Assembly: GCF_000155615.1 (NCBI RefSeq)
Contig: NZ_DS989915.1
Span: 3,369,725 to 3,433,724, forward strand
DNA from: Alcanivorax sp. DG881
GTDB taxonomy: Bacteria > Pseudomonadota > Gammaproteobacteria > Pseudomonadales > Alcanivoracaceae
Reading direction: 5' to 3'
DNA: 64,000 nt
This document shows positions 1-8,580 of the stretch, one piece after another (within the stretch, counting starts at the first letter, position 1; each line of letters starts with the position of its first letter). Position numbers and translations under genes: made by a program. Below the pieces are notes generated by a model. It saw nothing but the letters and a program-made list of their open reading frames with translations, was not told the origin of the DNA and ran no database searches.

Positions 1-33
1 ATGGCAACGCAATCGCGACGTTTTTGCCTGGTG

Positions 34-54
34 ACTATTCACTGTCCACTATCT
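34..54. repeat. heptamer-period repeat at 3' end of CDGSH gene
   Basis: Three consecutive 7-bp units, ACTATTC, ACTGTCC and ACTATCT, run across the stop codon of the minus-strand CDGSH gene, so the last residues (KIVDSE) and the TAG stop are written in repeat sequence. This is one of at least 13 such loci in the window. The word resembles those at 58233-58386 and 61703-61796. Confidence 0.6.
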
Positions 55-286
55 TCGAATGACTGCCATCGCAGATCATGCCTTTGCTGCTGTGTTTACA
101 GCCGCAGAAAAACACAATCCTGTCCCGCGTGGCGGTGTAGGGAACCGGAGCGAGGCCGGTGCCCTTGTGGCTGCCGTCGCAATAGGGCTGTGTCTGGCTC
201 AGGCCGCAGGCGCACCAGTAGACCGTATCGCCTTTTTTGACGGGTAGCGGGAACGGTACGGTGTGGGCGATGCGGGGGGCGTCCAT
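35..286 (-). CDS. CDGSH iron-sulfur domain protein
   Basis: An 83-residue protein with two CDGSH-type [2Fe-2S] motifs. The first (residues about 25-40) is canonical: Cys-Ala-Cys, a serine, a proline and CDGSH. The second (about 61-76) keeps the three cysteines and histidine of C-x-C...CDGSH but has Met-Ile where proline is usual. Members of this family bind redox-active [2Fe-2S] clusters through three Cys and one His; their bacterial role is mostly unknown. The start at 286 is chosen because a GGAGAG ribosome site lies just upstream; the frame stays open further upstream without a better site. It diverges from olsB. Its last six residues and stop lie in a heptamer repeat. Confidence 0.85.
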   Translation of the reverse strand: MDAPRIAHTVPFPLPVKKGDTVYWCACGLSQTQPYCDGSHKGTGLAPVPYTATRDRIVFFCGCKHSSKGMICDGSHSKIVDSE

Positions 287-413
287 GGTGCTCTCCAGGG
301 GGCTTTCGTTAACGTCAGGCGCATTTTTCGTGTGTCGCGCAAATGTCATGCAAATGTCACTGCCTTGCCACGGCGGCTGACGACACTGGCCGAAACTGCC
401 AGTGGAGTACACT

Positions 414-1280
414 ATGCTTGCGCAAGCTGCAGGAAAGATCAAAGCGTTAAGCCCGCAATTGAAAGGGGCCTTCGCCAAGCCGTTCGTGGCCACCGCCGAG
501 ATTCTTCGCTTTCCCCGTGATATGGCCGCCGAGAGGGTAGTTGACGCCCCGGCGCCGGGGCGTTTCACGGCGTATTTCACCCGGTCGCGCCGCGAGATTC
601 TGAAAATCCAGCGCCTGCGCTATCGCATCTTTTCCCAGGAATACGGCGCCAGTTTCAGTGCCCCATTCGGGCTCGACCGGGACCGCTTTGATCGTCACTG
701 CCTGCACCTGGTGGTGCGTGATAACCGCAACGGGGAAATCGTGGGTTACACCCGTGTGCTGCCTGGTGATCGCTTGCACCGGACCGGGGGTTTCTATTCC
801 AGCGGTGAATTTGATCTCACCATGCTGGGTCGACTGGATGGCAAGCTGGCAGAGATCGGCCGTACCTGTATCCACCCGGAACACCGCAACGGGGCCGTTA
901 TCAGTGTGCTGTGGGCGCGGCTGGCGCAGTACATGCTGGAAAACGATGTGCGCTACCTGCTGGGCTGCGCCAGTATCGCTCTGAGTGAAGGTTATAACGT
1001 GGCAGCGGTGAATCAGCGTATCCAGGCGCGCCACCTGAGCCAGGCAGGGCATCGCGTGCAGCCGCATCTGCGCTTGCAGGCGCTGCCAGGAGATGCCCAG
1101 GCGGATAGTGTGAAAATGCCTCCGCTGCTCAAGGCCTACCTGCGCATGGGGGCTCAAGTGTGCGGTGAACCGTGCTGGGACCCGGATTTTAACTGCCTGG
1201 ATTTCTTTGTGTTGATGGCGGTGGAGGACTTGCCCGCCCGTTATGTGCAGCACTTCATGCAGCCGGCCCAGGCGGTGTAA
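414..1280 (+). CDS. olsB: L-ornithine N(alpha)-acyltransferase OlsB (GNAT fold)
   Basis: A 288-residue protein of the OlsB/hemolysin-like acyltransferase family. By family knowledge it transfers a 3-hydroxyacyl group from acyl carrier protein to ornithine, giving lyso-ornithine lipid. Visible hallmarks are the N-terminal region with LKIQRLRYRIF, the central LAEIGRTCIHPEHRNG segment typical of the acyl-binding core, and a C-terminal DFNCLDFFVLM strand. The ATG at 414 follows GGAG by six bases; a GTG at 402 is possible but less well placed. It lies 50 bp upstream of an olsA-like acyltransferase in the same direction, the order also seen in Pseudomonas olsBA. Ornithine lipids are phosphorus-free membrane lipids that often rise under phosphate limitation; no Pho box was identified. 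Confidence 0.87.
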   Translation: MLAQAAGKIKALSPQLKGAFAKPFVATAEILRFPRDMAAERVVDAPAPGRFTAYFTRSRREILKIQRLRYRIFSQEYGASFSAPFGLDRDRFDRHCLHLVVRDNRNGEIVGYTRVLPGDRLHRTGGFYSSGEFDLTMLGRLDGKLAEIGRTCIHPEHRNGAVISVLWARLAQYMLENDVRYLLGCASIALSEGYNVAAVNQRIQARHLSQAGHRVQPHLRLQALPGDAQADSVKMPPLLKAYLRMGAQVCGEPCWDPDFNCLDFFVLMAVEDLPARYVQHFMQPAQAV

Positions 1281-1330
1281 AGCCGGTTGGCAATGAATCG
1301 TGGGCAGTTGGCGACTAACGGGCGGGATAG

Positions 1331-2125
1331 ATGAGCGAGATGAATCATAGCGCCAGCGTTTGCGCGTATTCCCAGGGCGGGCTCTGGCCGCAACTGCGCC
1401 GAGTGGGGCGGGTGATCCGCGTTGTACTCTATCTGTTGCGGGGTTTTGTGCTGGCGTTCTTGCTGGGGGCGTTCTGGTCTCCGTATCGGCCTGTGGTGCT
1501 GGCGGCGAAACAGCGTTGGTGCCGGCATTTTCTGCGTATCCTCGGGGTGGAGTTGACGGTCACGGGGAGCCGGGTGGAAGCCCCCGTGTTTCTGGTCAGC
1601 AACCATGTGTCGTGGCTGGATATTCCTGTGATTGCCAGCCAGCGGCATCTGTATTTTCTCTCCAAGGCGGAGGTGGGTGACTGGCCGTTGATCGGCACAC
1701 TGGCCCGGGCCATGGGGACCCTGTTTATCAAGCGCGGCAGTGGTGAGTCGGTTCGCAAGGCCCAGGAAATTGCCGGTCGCTTGCAGCAGGGGCACACGGT
1801 GCTGGTGTTCCCGGAAGGCACCACCACCGATGGCTCCAGCCTGCGCCGCTTTTTTCCGCAATTGTTTGATGCCCCCTTGCTGGCGGGCGTGCCGGTGCAA
1901 CCGTTAGCGGTACGCTACCTGGATAACATGGGCGCTCCGGACCGGGGCCTGGCCTTTATTGGTGACGATGAGTTTCATCATCACCTGTGGGCCATGTTGC
2001 TCCGCCAAAAAATCCGCGTTCGCCTGCACTTCTGTACGCCCCTGGATGGTGAAGGCATGGACCGCAAACAATTGTGTGCCCAAGCTTACGAACGGCTTGA
2101 GGGGCAATTGAAAGTTCAAAGTTGA
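1331..2125 (+). CDS. olsA: lyso-ornithine lipid O-acyltransferase OlsA (PlsC family)
   Basis: A 264-residue membrane-associated acyltransferase of the PlsC family. The catalytic HX4D motif is seen in NHVSWLD (about residue 97), and the glycerolipid acyltransferase motif in FPEGTTT (about 161). A hydrophobic segment (about residues 31-50) should anchor it. Position directly after olsB argues for the second step of ornithine-lipid synthesis, O-acylation of lyso-ornithine lipid, rather than general 1-acylglycerol-3-phosphate acylation; PlsC activity cannot be excluded from sequence. The C-terminus is odd: the last residues (LKVQS) and the TGA stop are encoded by a 7-bp tandem repeat that continues into the intergenic space. 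Confidence 0.8.
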   Translation: MSEMNHSASVCAYSQGGLWPQLRRVGRVIRVVLYLLRGFVLAFLLGAFWSPYRPVVLAAKQRWCRHFLRILGVELTVTGSRVEAPVFLVSNHVSWLDIPVIASQRHLYFLSKAEVGDWPLIGTLARAMGTLFIKRGSGESVRKAQEIAGRLQQGHTVLVFPEGTTTDGSSLRRFFPQLFDAPLLAGVPVQPLAVRYLDNMGAPDRGLAFIGDDEFHHHLWAMLLRQKIRVRLHFCTPLDGEGMDRKQLCAQAYERLEGQLKVQS

Positions 2126-2155
2126 AAGCTTAAAAGCGCAAGAACGTTCAACTTG
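2108..2155. repeat. heptamer-period repeat overlapping olsA stop
   Basis: Three exact 7-bp units TTGAAAG, TTCAAAG, TTGAAAG occupy 2108-2128. A short inverted arm (GTTCAACTTG) follows near 2146-2155. The array encodes the last codons and the TGA stop of olsA. It belongs to the same structural family as the other heptamer loci, with its own word. Confidence 0.65.
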
Positions 2156-2228
2156 TCTCTCGGCTCTCCCTGCCTGTCGTCTCGCTTTGTTGTAGCATTG
2201 GCGCATCAATTGCCCAGGACCGCTTTCC

Positions 2229-2795
2229 ATGACCCGCGCCAGTGAACTGAAAAAATCCGACGTTATCGAAGTCAACGGCACCCTGTATGCCATCCGCCAG
2301 ATTGAGGTGCAGTCGCCTTCTGCCCGGGGCGCGGCCACCTTGTATCGGGTGAAGGCCAGTGCGGTTGGCGGTGGTCCCAAGTTTGAAGAGCGCTTCAAGG
2401 GGGATGACGACGTGGCCACGGTGGAGCTGCAGCGCCGCCCGGTGCAGTTTTCCTACGTGGACGGGGATGACTACATCTTCATGGATAATGAGGATTTCTC
2501 CCAATACTTGCTCAAGCAGGAAGATATCAGCGATGAGCTGGCGTTCATCACGGAAGAAACCGAAGGGGTGTTGGCCCTGAGAGTGGAAGAATCGGTCATC
2601 GGCCTGGAGCTGCCGGCGTCGGTGGTACTGGAAGTGACTGAAACCACCCCGGCCATGAAGGCTGCGTCTGCATCCGCCCGCACCAAGCCAGCCACCCTGA
2701 ATACCGGCCTGGTAGTGCAGGTGCCGGAATATATCGTGGAAGGGGAAAAGGTGCGGGTGAATACCGCCGAACGTAAATTCATGTCCCGGGCCTGA
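2229..2795 (+). CDS. efpL: elongation factor P-like protein EfpL/YeiP
   Basis: A 188-residue protein with the three-domain EF-P layout: KOW-like domain I (about 1-65) and two OB folds. The loop reads [11 protein letters not shown] with arginine at residue 33, the position and residue typical of EfpL (formerly YeiP), where EF-P itself usually has Lys or Arg in a different loop. EERFKGDD after it is also characteristic. EfpL binds ribosomes stalled at proline-containing motifs and helps peptide bond formation; this is family knowledge. The ATG at 2229 follows AGGA with nine bases between. It stands alone, about 100 bp after olsA and 10 bp before the aminopeptidase gene. Confidence 0.93.
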   Translation: MTRASELKKSDVIEVNGTLYAIRQIEVQSPSARGAATLYRVKASAVGGGPKFEERFKGDDDVATVELQRRPVQFSYVDGDDYIFMDNEDFSQYLLKQEDISDELAFITEETEGVLALRVEESVIGLELPASVVLEVTETTPAMKAASASARTKPATLNTGLVVQVPEYIVEGEKVRVNTAERKFMSRA

Positions 2796-2805
2796 TTGCC
2801 AGCAG

Positions 2806-3867
2806 ATGCGGTTATCTCCCCTGTGCAAGTTGCCTGCTGTCGCTGTGTTGCTGCTGTGCGGCGTTTTGGCGGGGTGTCAGGTGGGGTATTACGGCCAGGC
2901 GGTGAAAGGCCACTGGTCGCTGATGGGCAAGCGCGAGCCGGTGAGCACGGTGCTGGCGGATGCCAATACGTCGCCGGCACTGGCCGGCAAGTTGCGCTTC
3001 AGCCAGCAGGTCATCGCGTTTGCCGGTGAGGCCCTGTCGTTGCCGGCCGACGATGTCTACCACCAGTATGTGGCGCTGGAGCAGGATGCGGTGGTGTGGA
3101 ATGTGTTGGCGGCACCGGCATATTCCCTGGCACCGAAAACCTGGTGCTACCTGATGATTGGCTGTGTCAGTTACCGGGGGTATTTTGACAAGGGGCGTGC
3201 TACCCGCGAGGCGGAGGCCCTGGCTGAAGACGGGATGGACACCTTCGTGGGTGGCGCCATTGCCTACTCCACCCTGGGTTGGTTTGCCGACCCGCTGACC
3301 ACGCCCATGCTCGACCGATCCCGCCCGTCGCTGGCGCAATTGCTGATCCACGAGCTGGTGCACCGCAAGCTGTATATCAAGGATGACACCCGTTTCAATG
3401 AATCCCTGGCGACCCTGGTCGGCCGGGAGGGTGCAGTGGATTATTTTGCCCATAGCGGTGAGCCGCTGGCGGCGGACTACTGGGAGCAGCGCGAACAGGT
3501 GCAGGACGCCTTTATGGCCATTGTGCAGGCGACGCGTGGGGCCCTGAAAACACTGTATGCGTCGCAGCAGGATGAAGACGCGCTGGCGCGGGAGAAAACC
3601 CGTATCCTGCAGCAGGCCCGAGACCGCTTTGCCCGCGATAGCCAGGCGCAACCGGCCCTGAAAGCCTACGCGGGGTTTTTCGACGGGCGATTGAACAATG
3701 CCCGCCTTAACGGCGTCAGTGACTATAACGATTATGTGCCGGCCTTTGCCCGCCTGCTGGACCAGTGTCGGCGGGACTGGGGCTGCTTCTGGCAACAGGT
3801 GGATAACCTGGTGGCCATGAAGGATACGCAACGCAAACAGGCCCTGGAGGCACTCGCATGGAACTGA
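2806..3867 (+). CDS. lipoprotein zinc aminopeptidase (Aminopep family)
   Basis: A 353-residue lipoprotein. The signal peptide ends in LAGC with the lipidated cysteine at residue 24. HELVH at 182-186 is the zinc site and glutamate 199 in NESLA is a plausible third ligand. The overall pattern (YYGQA near the N-terminus, the zinc helix, then a long helical C-terminus) matches the predicted-aminopeptidase family often annotated as Aminopep. Substrate is unknown. The start is 10 bases after the efpL stop. Its 3' end overlaps the rhomboid protease gene by 10 bases, so the two are very likely co-translated, giving a small envelope-proteolysis unit. Confidence 0.82.
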   Translation: MRLSPLCKLPAVAVLLLCGVLAGCQVGYYGQAVKGHWSLMGKREPVSTVLADANTSPALAGKLRFSQQVIAFAGEALSLPADDVYHQYVALEQDAVVWNVLAAPAYSLAPKTWCYLMIGCVSYRGYFDKGRATREAEALAEDGMDTFVGGAIAYSTLGWFADPLTTPMLDRSRPSLAQLLIHELVHRKLYIKDDTRFNESLATLVGREGAVDYFAHSGEPLAADYWEQREQVQDAFMAIVQATRGALKTLYASQQDEDALAREKTRILQQARDRFARDSQAQPALKAYAGFFDGRLNNARLNGVSDYNDYVPAFARLLDQCRRDWGCFWQQVDNLVAMKDTQRKQALEALAWN

Positions 3868-4679
3868 TTCGCACCCCCCAGGCAGAGCTGGCGGACCTGA
3901 TTGAGCGCACGCTGAAGCGCAATGGTTTTCAGGTGGACCGTCATGAAGATGAAGGGCAATTCGTGCTGGGGGTCCCCGATGCGGAGCAATACCCCCATGC
4001 GCGCCAGCTGACCGCAGAGCTGATTGCCGACTTGAAACGGGGCCAAAGCCAACAGGCTGTGGAGCCTCTGACCGGCCAGCCGCAGCCATTGTTGTCTGGT
4101 GGCTGGCTAGCCAGCATGGGGTGGGTGACCAGGATTGGGCTGGTGCTGTGTGTGGCCATCTTCCTGACCCCTTATTTATTCGGTGACGGGGTCTATCGTG
4201 CCTTGCTGTTCCCCGCGTCCATGGAGGGATTGACTAGCCAGCCCTGGCGCTTGATCACCCCCATGCTGCTGCACTTTTCCCTGCTCCATATCATCTTCAA
4301 TTTGCTGTGGTGGGCGGATCTGGGGCGCTTGATTGAACGCCATCAATCAAGCGCCCAGCTGCTGCTGGTGACGCTGGTGACGGCCGCGGTGTCCAATGTG
4401 GCTCAGTTCTTGTACAGCGGCCCCATGTTCGGGGGCTTGTCCGGCGTGGTGTATGGTCTGTTGGGCTACCTGTGGATCTTCGGGCGGCTGAATCCCGGGG
4501 CCGGGTTTGCTCTGCGCCGGCAGATTGTGGTCTTCATGCTGGCATGGATGGCAATTTGTTTCGTAGGGCTATCGGATGTGGTGGCGAATGCGGCGCATCT
4601 GGCCGGGTTGGTAAGCGGTTGTTTGCTGGGTGGCATTTTCGGCATGGTGCGGCGCAGCCAGAAGAGCAGGGCGGTTTGA
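3858..4679 (+). CDS. rhomboid family intramembrane serine protease
   Basis: A 273-residue inner-membrane protein. A soluble N-terminal domain (about 1-85) precedes six hydrophobic segments. The catalytic serine is Ser195 in GGLSGVVYG, the catalytic histidine is His247 in NAAHLAG, and the conserved HxxxN motif is His144-Asn148. This is the GlpG-type arrangement: cleavage of transmembrane helices within the membrane. The N-terminal domain is a cytoplasmic regulatory module in GlpG; here it looks related in size only. The start lies inside the aminopeptidase gene, as expected for coupled translation. Natural substrates cannot be predicted. Confidence 0.9.
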   Translation: MELIRTPQAELADLIERTLKRNGFQVDRHEDEGQFVLGVPDAEQYPHARQLTAELIADLKRGQSQQAVEPLTGQPQPLLSGGWLASMGWVTRIGLVLCVAIFLTPYLFGDGVYRALLFPASMEGLTSQPWRLITPMLLHFSLLHIIFNLLWWADLGRLIERHQSSAQLLLVTLVTAAVSNVAQFLYSGPMFGGLSGVVYGLLGYLWIFGRLNPGAGFALRRQIVVFMLAWMAICFVGLSDVVANAAHLAGLVSGCLLGGIFGMVRRSQKSRAV

Positions 4680-4731
4680 GTTACCCCCGGGGGGCTGCTA
4701 TAAAGACAGCCAAAACAATGAAGTCACAATA

Positions 4732-5604
4732 ATGAAAGGATGCCAGCGACCTATGCAGTGGCGCTCTGTACCTTACTCGGTACCTTCTCTCTTTTTCGCA
4801 GCGGTGGTTACCCTGCAAGGCTGCTCTCTGGCCCATGTTGACGACAACCTGCCCTACGGTGTCCTCAACAACAATGACCTGCAGCTGGTCGAAGACGGCC
4901 TGCCCACCTATTTGCTGATGGTTGATGGCCTGATTGAGAACTGGCCGGAAAGTGAATCCCTGCTGAGTAGCGGTGCAGACCTCTACGGTGCCTACGCTGG
5001 CTTGTTTGTGGAAGACCCGGAGCGGGCCCGCAAACTCAGCAACAAGGCGCTGGAATACGGTTTTCGCGCTGCCTGCGCCCACCACAAGGATTACTGCGAT
5101 TTGCGCAGCCTGTCGGTGCCCGAATTTGAATCCCTGCTGGACGATGCCGGTAAAGGCGATGTGCCGGTGCTGTTTTCCCTGGGCAGCGCCTGGGCCGGTT
5201 ATATCCAGCAGAACACCAGCGACTGGAATGCGGTAGCGGAACTGGGCCGGGTGGAAGCCATCATGGCGCGCATCGTGGCGCTGGATGAAGGTTACCAGTA
5301 CGGCCAGGCACATATGTACCTGGGGGTGCTGAACAGCATCCTGCCGGCGTCGCTGGGTGGCAAGCCGGAACAGGCCAAGGCGCATTTTGAAGAGGCGGTA
5401 TTGCTGTCCGACGGCAAGAACCTGCTGGCCCAAGTGCTGTATGCAGAAAAATACGCGCGTCTGGTGTTCGATCGGGAGCTGCACGACAGCTTGCTCAATG
5501 AGGTGCTGGCGGCGGACCCGGATGTCCACGGCCTGACCCTGCAAAATACCTATGCGCAGCAGCAGGCTGAAGCCTTGCTTGCCGACGCGGATGATTATTT
5601 CTAG
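4732..5604 (+). CDS. tatT: TRAP transporter-associated lipoprotein TatT
   Basis: A 290-residue predicted lipoprotein with LQGC near the N-terminus and a mostly helical body of TPR-like repeats (for example EQAKAHFEEAVLLS). It matches TatT, the periplasmic TRAP-associated protein known in Treponema as a trimer that binds the substrate-binding subunit. Genomic context supports this strongly: dctP, dctQ and dctM follow immediately. Start is uncertain between ATG 4732 and ATG 4753; the second has AAGGA 12 bases upstream. A TatT-type TRAP system may handle hydrophobic or unusual ligands, but nothing here defines the substrate. Confidence 0.8.
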   Translation: MKGCQRPMQWRSVPYSVPSLFFAAVVTLQGCSLAHVDDNLPYGVLNNNDLQLVEDGLPTYLLMVDGLIENWPESESLLSSGADLYGAYAGLFVEDPERARKLSNKALEYGFRAACAHHKDYCDLRSLSVPEFESLLDDAGKGDVPVLFSLGSAWAGYIQQNTSDWNAVAELGRVEAIMARIVALDEGYQYGQAHMYLGVLNSILPASLGGKPEQAKAHFEEAVLLSDGKNLLAQVLYAEKYARLVFDRELHDSLLNEVLAADPDVHGLTLQNTYAQQQAEALLADADDYF

Positions 5605-5612
5605 GAGTGTTT

Positions 5613-6602
5613 ATGCTGCGCCTTGTCACTGTTCTGATCGCGCTGTTGCCGCTGGTAGCCACCGCTGCGACCACCTTGAAAATTTCCACCCTGTACCCGG
5701 ATGGCACCACCATCGTCACCGGCCTGAAAAAAGCCGGCAAAGACATTGCGGCGCAAACCGAAGGCCGGGTAAAGCTGAAAATCTACCCTGGTGGAGTGAT
5801 GGGGGATGACCGGGCGGTAGAGCGCAAAATCCGCATCGGCCAGCTCCATGGCCTGGTGGCCCAGGGCGGTGCCTTTGCCTCCGCTTACAAGGACAGCCAG
5901 ATTCTCAACGTGCCGCTGGCCTTCAACAATTACGATGAAGTAGACGCGGTGCGCAGCGAGTTGGACCCGGTCATCCAGAAAGGCCTGGAAGATGGCGGCT
6001 GGGTCAGCTTTGGTCTGCTGGATGGCGGCTTTGCGTATGTCATGTCTGAGCAGCCAGTGAAAAGCGTATCCGATCTGCGTGAACAGAAACTGTGGTTGCC
6101 GGCCAATGATGAAGCCTCTGCCAAGGCGGCCAAGGCGTTCGAACTGTCCCCCATTTTGCTCAACATCGGTTCGGTGCTCACCTCCCTGCAGACCGGTGCA
6201 GTGAATGCCTTCGCAGCCCCCCCGGTGGCGGCCCTGACCCTGCAATGGTATTCCCGGGTGAACTACCTGACCGACATGCCGCTGCTCTATACCTTCGGCA
6301 TGCTGGGTATCCATGAAAAATATTTCAAGCGTATGAGCCCGGAAGATCAGCAGGTGGTCCGTACGGTACTGGAAGCCACCTTTGACAAACTGGATGCGCA
6401 AAGCCGCAAGGAAAACCTGAGTGCCTTTGCCGCTGTCCAGCAGCAGGGGCTGGAAGTGATCAAGCCCAGCGACGAACAACGCGAGGAATGGCACAGCTAC
6501 GCCGAGCGTGCTACTGCAGAACTGGTGGAAGAAGGTGAAATCAGCCAGGCCATGCTGGATCGACTTAACGGCATTCTTGCCAAGCAACGCGACGGGCAAT
6601 GA
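5613..6602 (+). CDS. dctP: TRAP transporter substrate-binding protein (DctP family)
   Basis: A 329-residue periplasmic binding protein. The Sec signal peptide ends at about VATAA, and the mature protein begins TTLKISTLYPDG, typical of DctP. The ATG at 5613 is chosen because AGGAG lies five bases upstream; a GTG at 5607 overlaps that site. It binds the ligand outside the inner membrane and delivers it to the DctQM permease for Na+-driven uptake. It begins nine bases after tatT and overlaps dctQ by four bases. The ligand is unknown; the family includes C4-dicarboxylates, other carboxylates and ectoine. Confidence 0.88.
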   Translation: MLRLVTVLIALLPLVATAATTLKISTLYPDGTTIVTGLKKAGKDIAAQTEGRVKLKIYPGGVMGDDRAVERKIRIGQLHGLVAQGGAFASAYKDSQILNVPLAFNNYDEVDAVRSELDPVIQKGLEDGGWVSFGLLDGGFAYVMSEQPVKSVSDLREQKLWLPANDEASAKAAKAFELSPILLNIGSVLTSLQTGAVNAFAAPPVAALTLQWYSRVNYLTDMPLLYTFGMLGIHEKYFKRMSPEDQQVVRTVLEATFDKLDAQSRKENLSAFAAVQQQGLEVIKPSDEQREEWHSYAERATAELVEEGEISQAMLDRLNGILAKQRDGQ

Positions 6603-7108
6603 TGGCAGCGCTATTACGTGGGGTGCATCGCACCCTTCATCATATCGAGGACGGCCTTATCGTGGCCGTCCTTTTGTTTATGATCCTGCTGGCGGTGGCG
6701 CAGATTGTGCTGCGTAATTTCTTTGGCACCAGCTTGGTGTGGATCGAGCCGCTGCTGCAGAACGCGGTGCTATGGATTGGCTTGCTGGGCGCGATGATTG
6801 CCTCACGTAATGACGAGCACATCCGCATTGATGTGGCCTCGTCACTGTTACCGGAAAAGTACCATCCCTTCCTGACCACCTTCGTGGATCTGTTCACCGC
6901 CTTTATCTGTCTGCTGGTGGCCTGGTATAGCGTGCACTTCGTAATCGAAGAGTATGAGTACGCTTCGCCGGCCTTTGCCAGTGTGCCGAGCTGGTTGTTG
7001 CAAGCCATTATCCCGGTGGGCTTCTCGGTCATGGCACTGCGCTACGTGGTGCTGTTTGCCTTGGGATTGATTGGCAAACGGCCGAAAATGCAGGAGCCGA
7101 CGCCATGA
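6599..7108 (+). CDS. dctQ: TRAP transporter small permease (DctQ)
   Basis: A 169-residue membrane protein with four hydrophobic segments (about 20-40, 55-70, 95-115 and 130-155). The RNFFGTSLVWIEP segment between the first two is typical of DctQ. It forms the small subunit of the TRAP membrane complex with DctM. It starts within the dctP stop region (ATGATGG) and overlaps dctM by four bases, so dctPQM are translationally coupled. Confidence 0.88.
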   Translation: MMAALLRGVHRTLHHIEDGLIVAVLLFMILLAVAQIVLRNFFGTSLVWIEPLLQNAVLWIGLLGAMIASRNDEHIRIDVASSLLPEKYHPFLTTFVDLFTAFICLLVAWYSVHFVIEEYEYASPAFASVPSWLLQAIIPVGFSVMALRYVVLFALGLIGKRPKMQEPTP

Positions 7109-8394
7109 TCATTGCGGCGATTGTCCTGCTGGTGGTGTTGGCGCTGATGGGCGCTCCTCTGTTTGCCATTATTCTCGGCGCAGCCGCACTGGGTTTCTAT
7201 ACCCTGGAAATCGAGCTGGCGGTGCTGCACATCGACATCTACCAGCTGAGTAATTCCGTCGTGCTGATGGCGTTACCGCTGTTTACCTTCGCCGGCTTTT
7301 TGCTCAGTGAATCGAAAACCGCCGATCGCATGTTGCGGCTCAGCCAGGCCGCGTTCGGCTGGATGCCCGGTGGCATGGCCTTTGTTGCGCTGATTGCCTG
7401 TGCGTTCTTCACCGCCCTGACTGGCGGCTCCGGTGTCACCATTGTGGCACTGGGTGCGCTGTTGCTACCGGCGCTGGTGAAAGGCAATTATCCGGAAAAA
7501 TTCAGCCTCGGTCTGGTGACTTCCTCGGGGAGTCTGGGGTTGTTGCTGGTGCCGTCGGTACCCCTGTTGATCTACGGCATTATTGCCCAGCAAATGTCCC
7601 AGCAGCTGGAGATGCCGACGGTAGAAATTGTCGATCTGTATCTGGCTGGTCTGTTGCCTGCGCTGCTGATGATCGTGCTGCTTTACGGCTACTGTGTGTG
7701 GGCCACGCGGGGCACCGATGTGCCTCGGCAGGCGTTTGATTTTCGTGAATTGGTGGATGCGCTCTGGGAAGCGCGCTGGGAGCTGCCGCTGCCGCTGGTA
7801 GTGCTCGGCGGGATCTTCTCCGGTTTCCTGGTGATCAGTGAAGCGGCGGCGGTGACGGCGCTGTATGTGTTGGTGGCGGAGGTGTTCCTGTACCGGGAGA
7901 TCTCGCTGCGCAAGCTACCGACCATCATGCGCGATTCCATGATCATGGTGGGCGGTATTCTGCTGATTCTGGCGGTGGCGCAGGCTTTCTCGGATTACCT
8001 GGTGTATGCCGGTGTGCCGGAGAAGCTGTTTGAACTGATCCAGACACACGTTGAGAGCAAGATTACCTTCCTGATCCTGCTCAATATCCTGCTGTTGTTG
8101 CTGGGCGCGTTGCTGGATATCTTTGCCGCGCTGGTGATTATGGTGCCGCTGATCCTGCCGGTGGCGTTGCGGTATGGGATTGACCCGGTGCATCTGGGGA
8201 TTATCTTCGTGGCGAACATGCAGATCGGCTACATCACTCCGCCTGTAGGCATGAACCTGTTTATTGCCAGTTACCGCTTCAAGAAGAAAGTCACCGAACT
8301 GTTCGCGGCGACGATTCCCTTCATGCTGATATTGATCATTGCCTTGTTGATGATTACCTATATTCCGCAGCTCAGTCTCTGGTTGGTGCGCTGA
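7105..8394 (+). CDS. dctM: TRAP transporter large permease (DctM)
   Basis: A 429-residue polytopic membrane protein of the usual DctM length, with about 12 hydrophobic segments. Conserved features include FTALTGGSGVTIVALGALLLPAL in the first half and QIGYITPPVGMNLFI near the C-terminus. It is the transport subunit that couples solute import to an ion gradient. It is the last gene of the tatT-dctPQM operon. A composite inverted repeat starts six bases after its stop and may end or stabilise the transcript. Confidence 0.92.
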   Translation: MIIAAIVLLVVLALMGAPLFAIILGAAALGFYTLEIELAVLHIDIYQLSNSVVLMALPLFTFAGFLLSESKTADRMLRLSQAAFGWMPGGMAFVALIACAFFTALTGGSGVTIVALGALLLPALVKGNYPEKFSLGLVTSSGSLGLLLVPSVPLLIYGIIAQQMSQQLEMPTVEIVDLYLAGLLPALLMIVLLYGYCVWATRGTDVPRQAFDFRELVDALWEARWELPLPLVVLGGIFSGFLVISEAAAVTALYVLVAEVFLYREISLRKLPTIMRDSMIMVGGILLILAVAQAFSDYLVYAGVPEKLFELIQTHVESKITFLILLNILLLLLGALLDIFAALVIMVPLILPVALRYGIDPVHLGIIFVANMQIGYITPPVGMNLFIASYRFKKKVTELFAATIPFMLILIIALLMITYIPQLSLWLVR

Positions 8395-8399
8395 ACTTG

Positions 8400-8572
8400 T
8401 GCAGGAGTGAAGCGAATACGCCGCTGGTGGCGGGATAACCAGAGCATCGAGTCGCGAGAAGCGAGTTTCGAAAGGCAAAACCCGGAACCGGGGGTAAAGC
8501 CTGGTGATTTTCGCTTCTCGTAACTCGTTACTCGCAACTGGACTTATCGCGCCGCCAGCGACGCTCCTACAT
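8400..8572. repeat. nested inverted repeat: REP-like ends plus CGAG heptamers
   Basis: The outer ends are REP-like modules facing each other: 8400-8438 reads TGCAGGAGTG... to CGGGATAA, and the complement of 8544-8572 reads TGTAGGAGCG... to GCGATAA. Inside are heptamer arms: CGAGTCG, CGAGAAG, CGAGTTT, CGAAAGG (8448-8475) and TTCGCTT, CTCGTAA, CTCGTTA, CTCGCAA (8510-8537). A small CCCGG-AA-CCGGG hairpin lies at the centre. It sits between convergent dctM and the NYN gene, so it may also serve as a two-way terminator. Confidence 0.7.
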
Positions 8573-8580
8573 CAGAGGCA

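Noticed and set aside
1281-1330. Another heptamer locus between olsB and olsA (GTTGGCA, GTGGGCA, GTTGGCG)
   Set aside because: Only two or three units agree and the period is not sustained; too weak to count.
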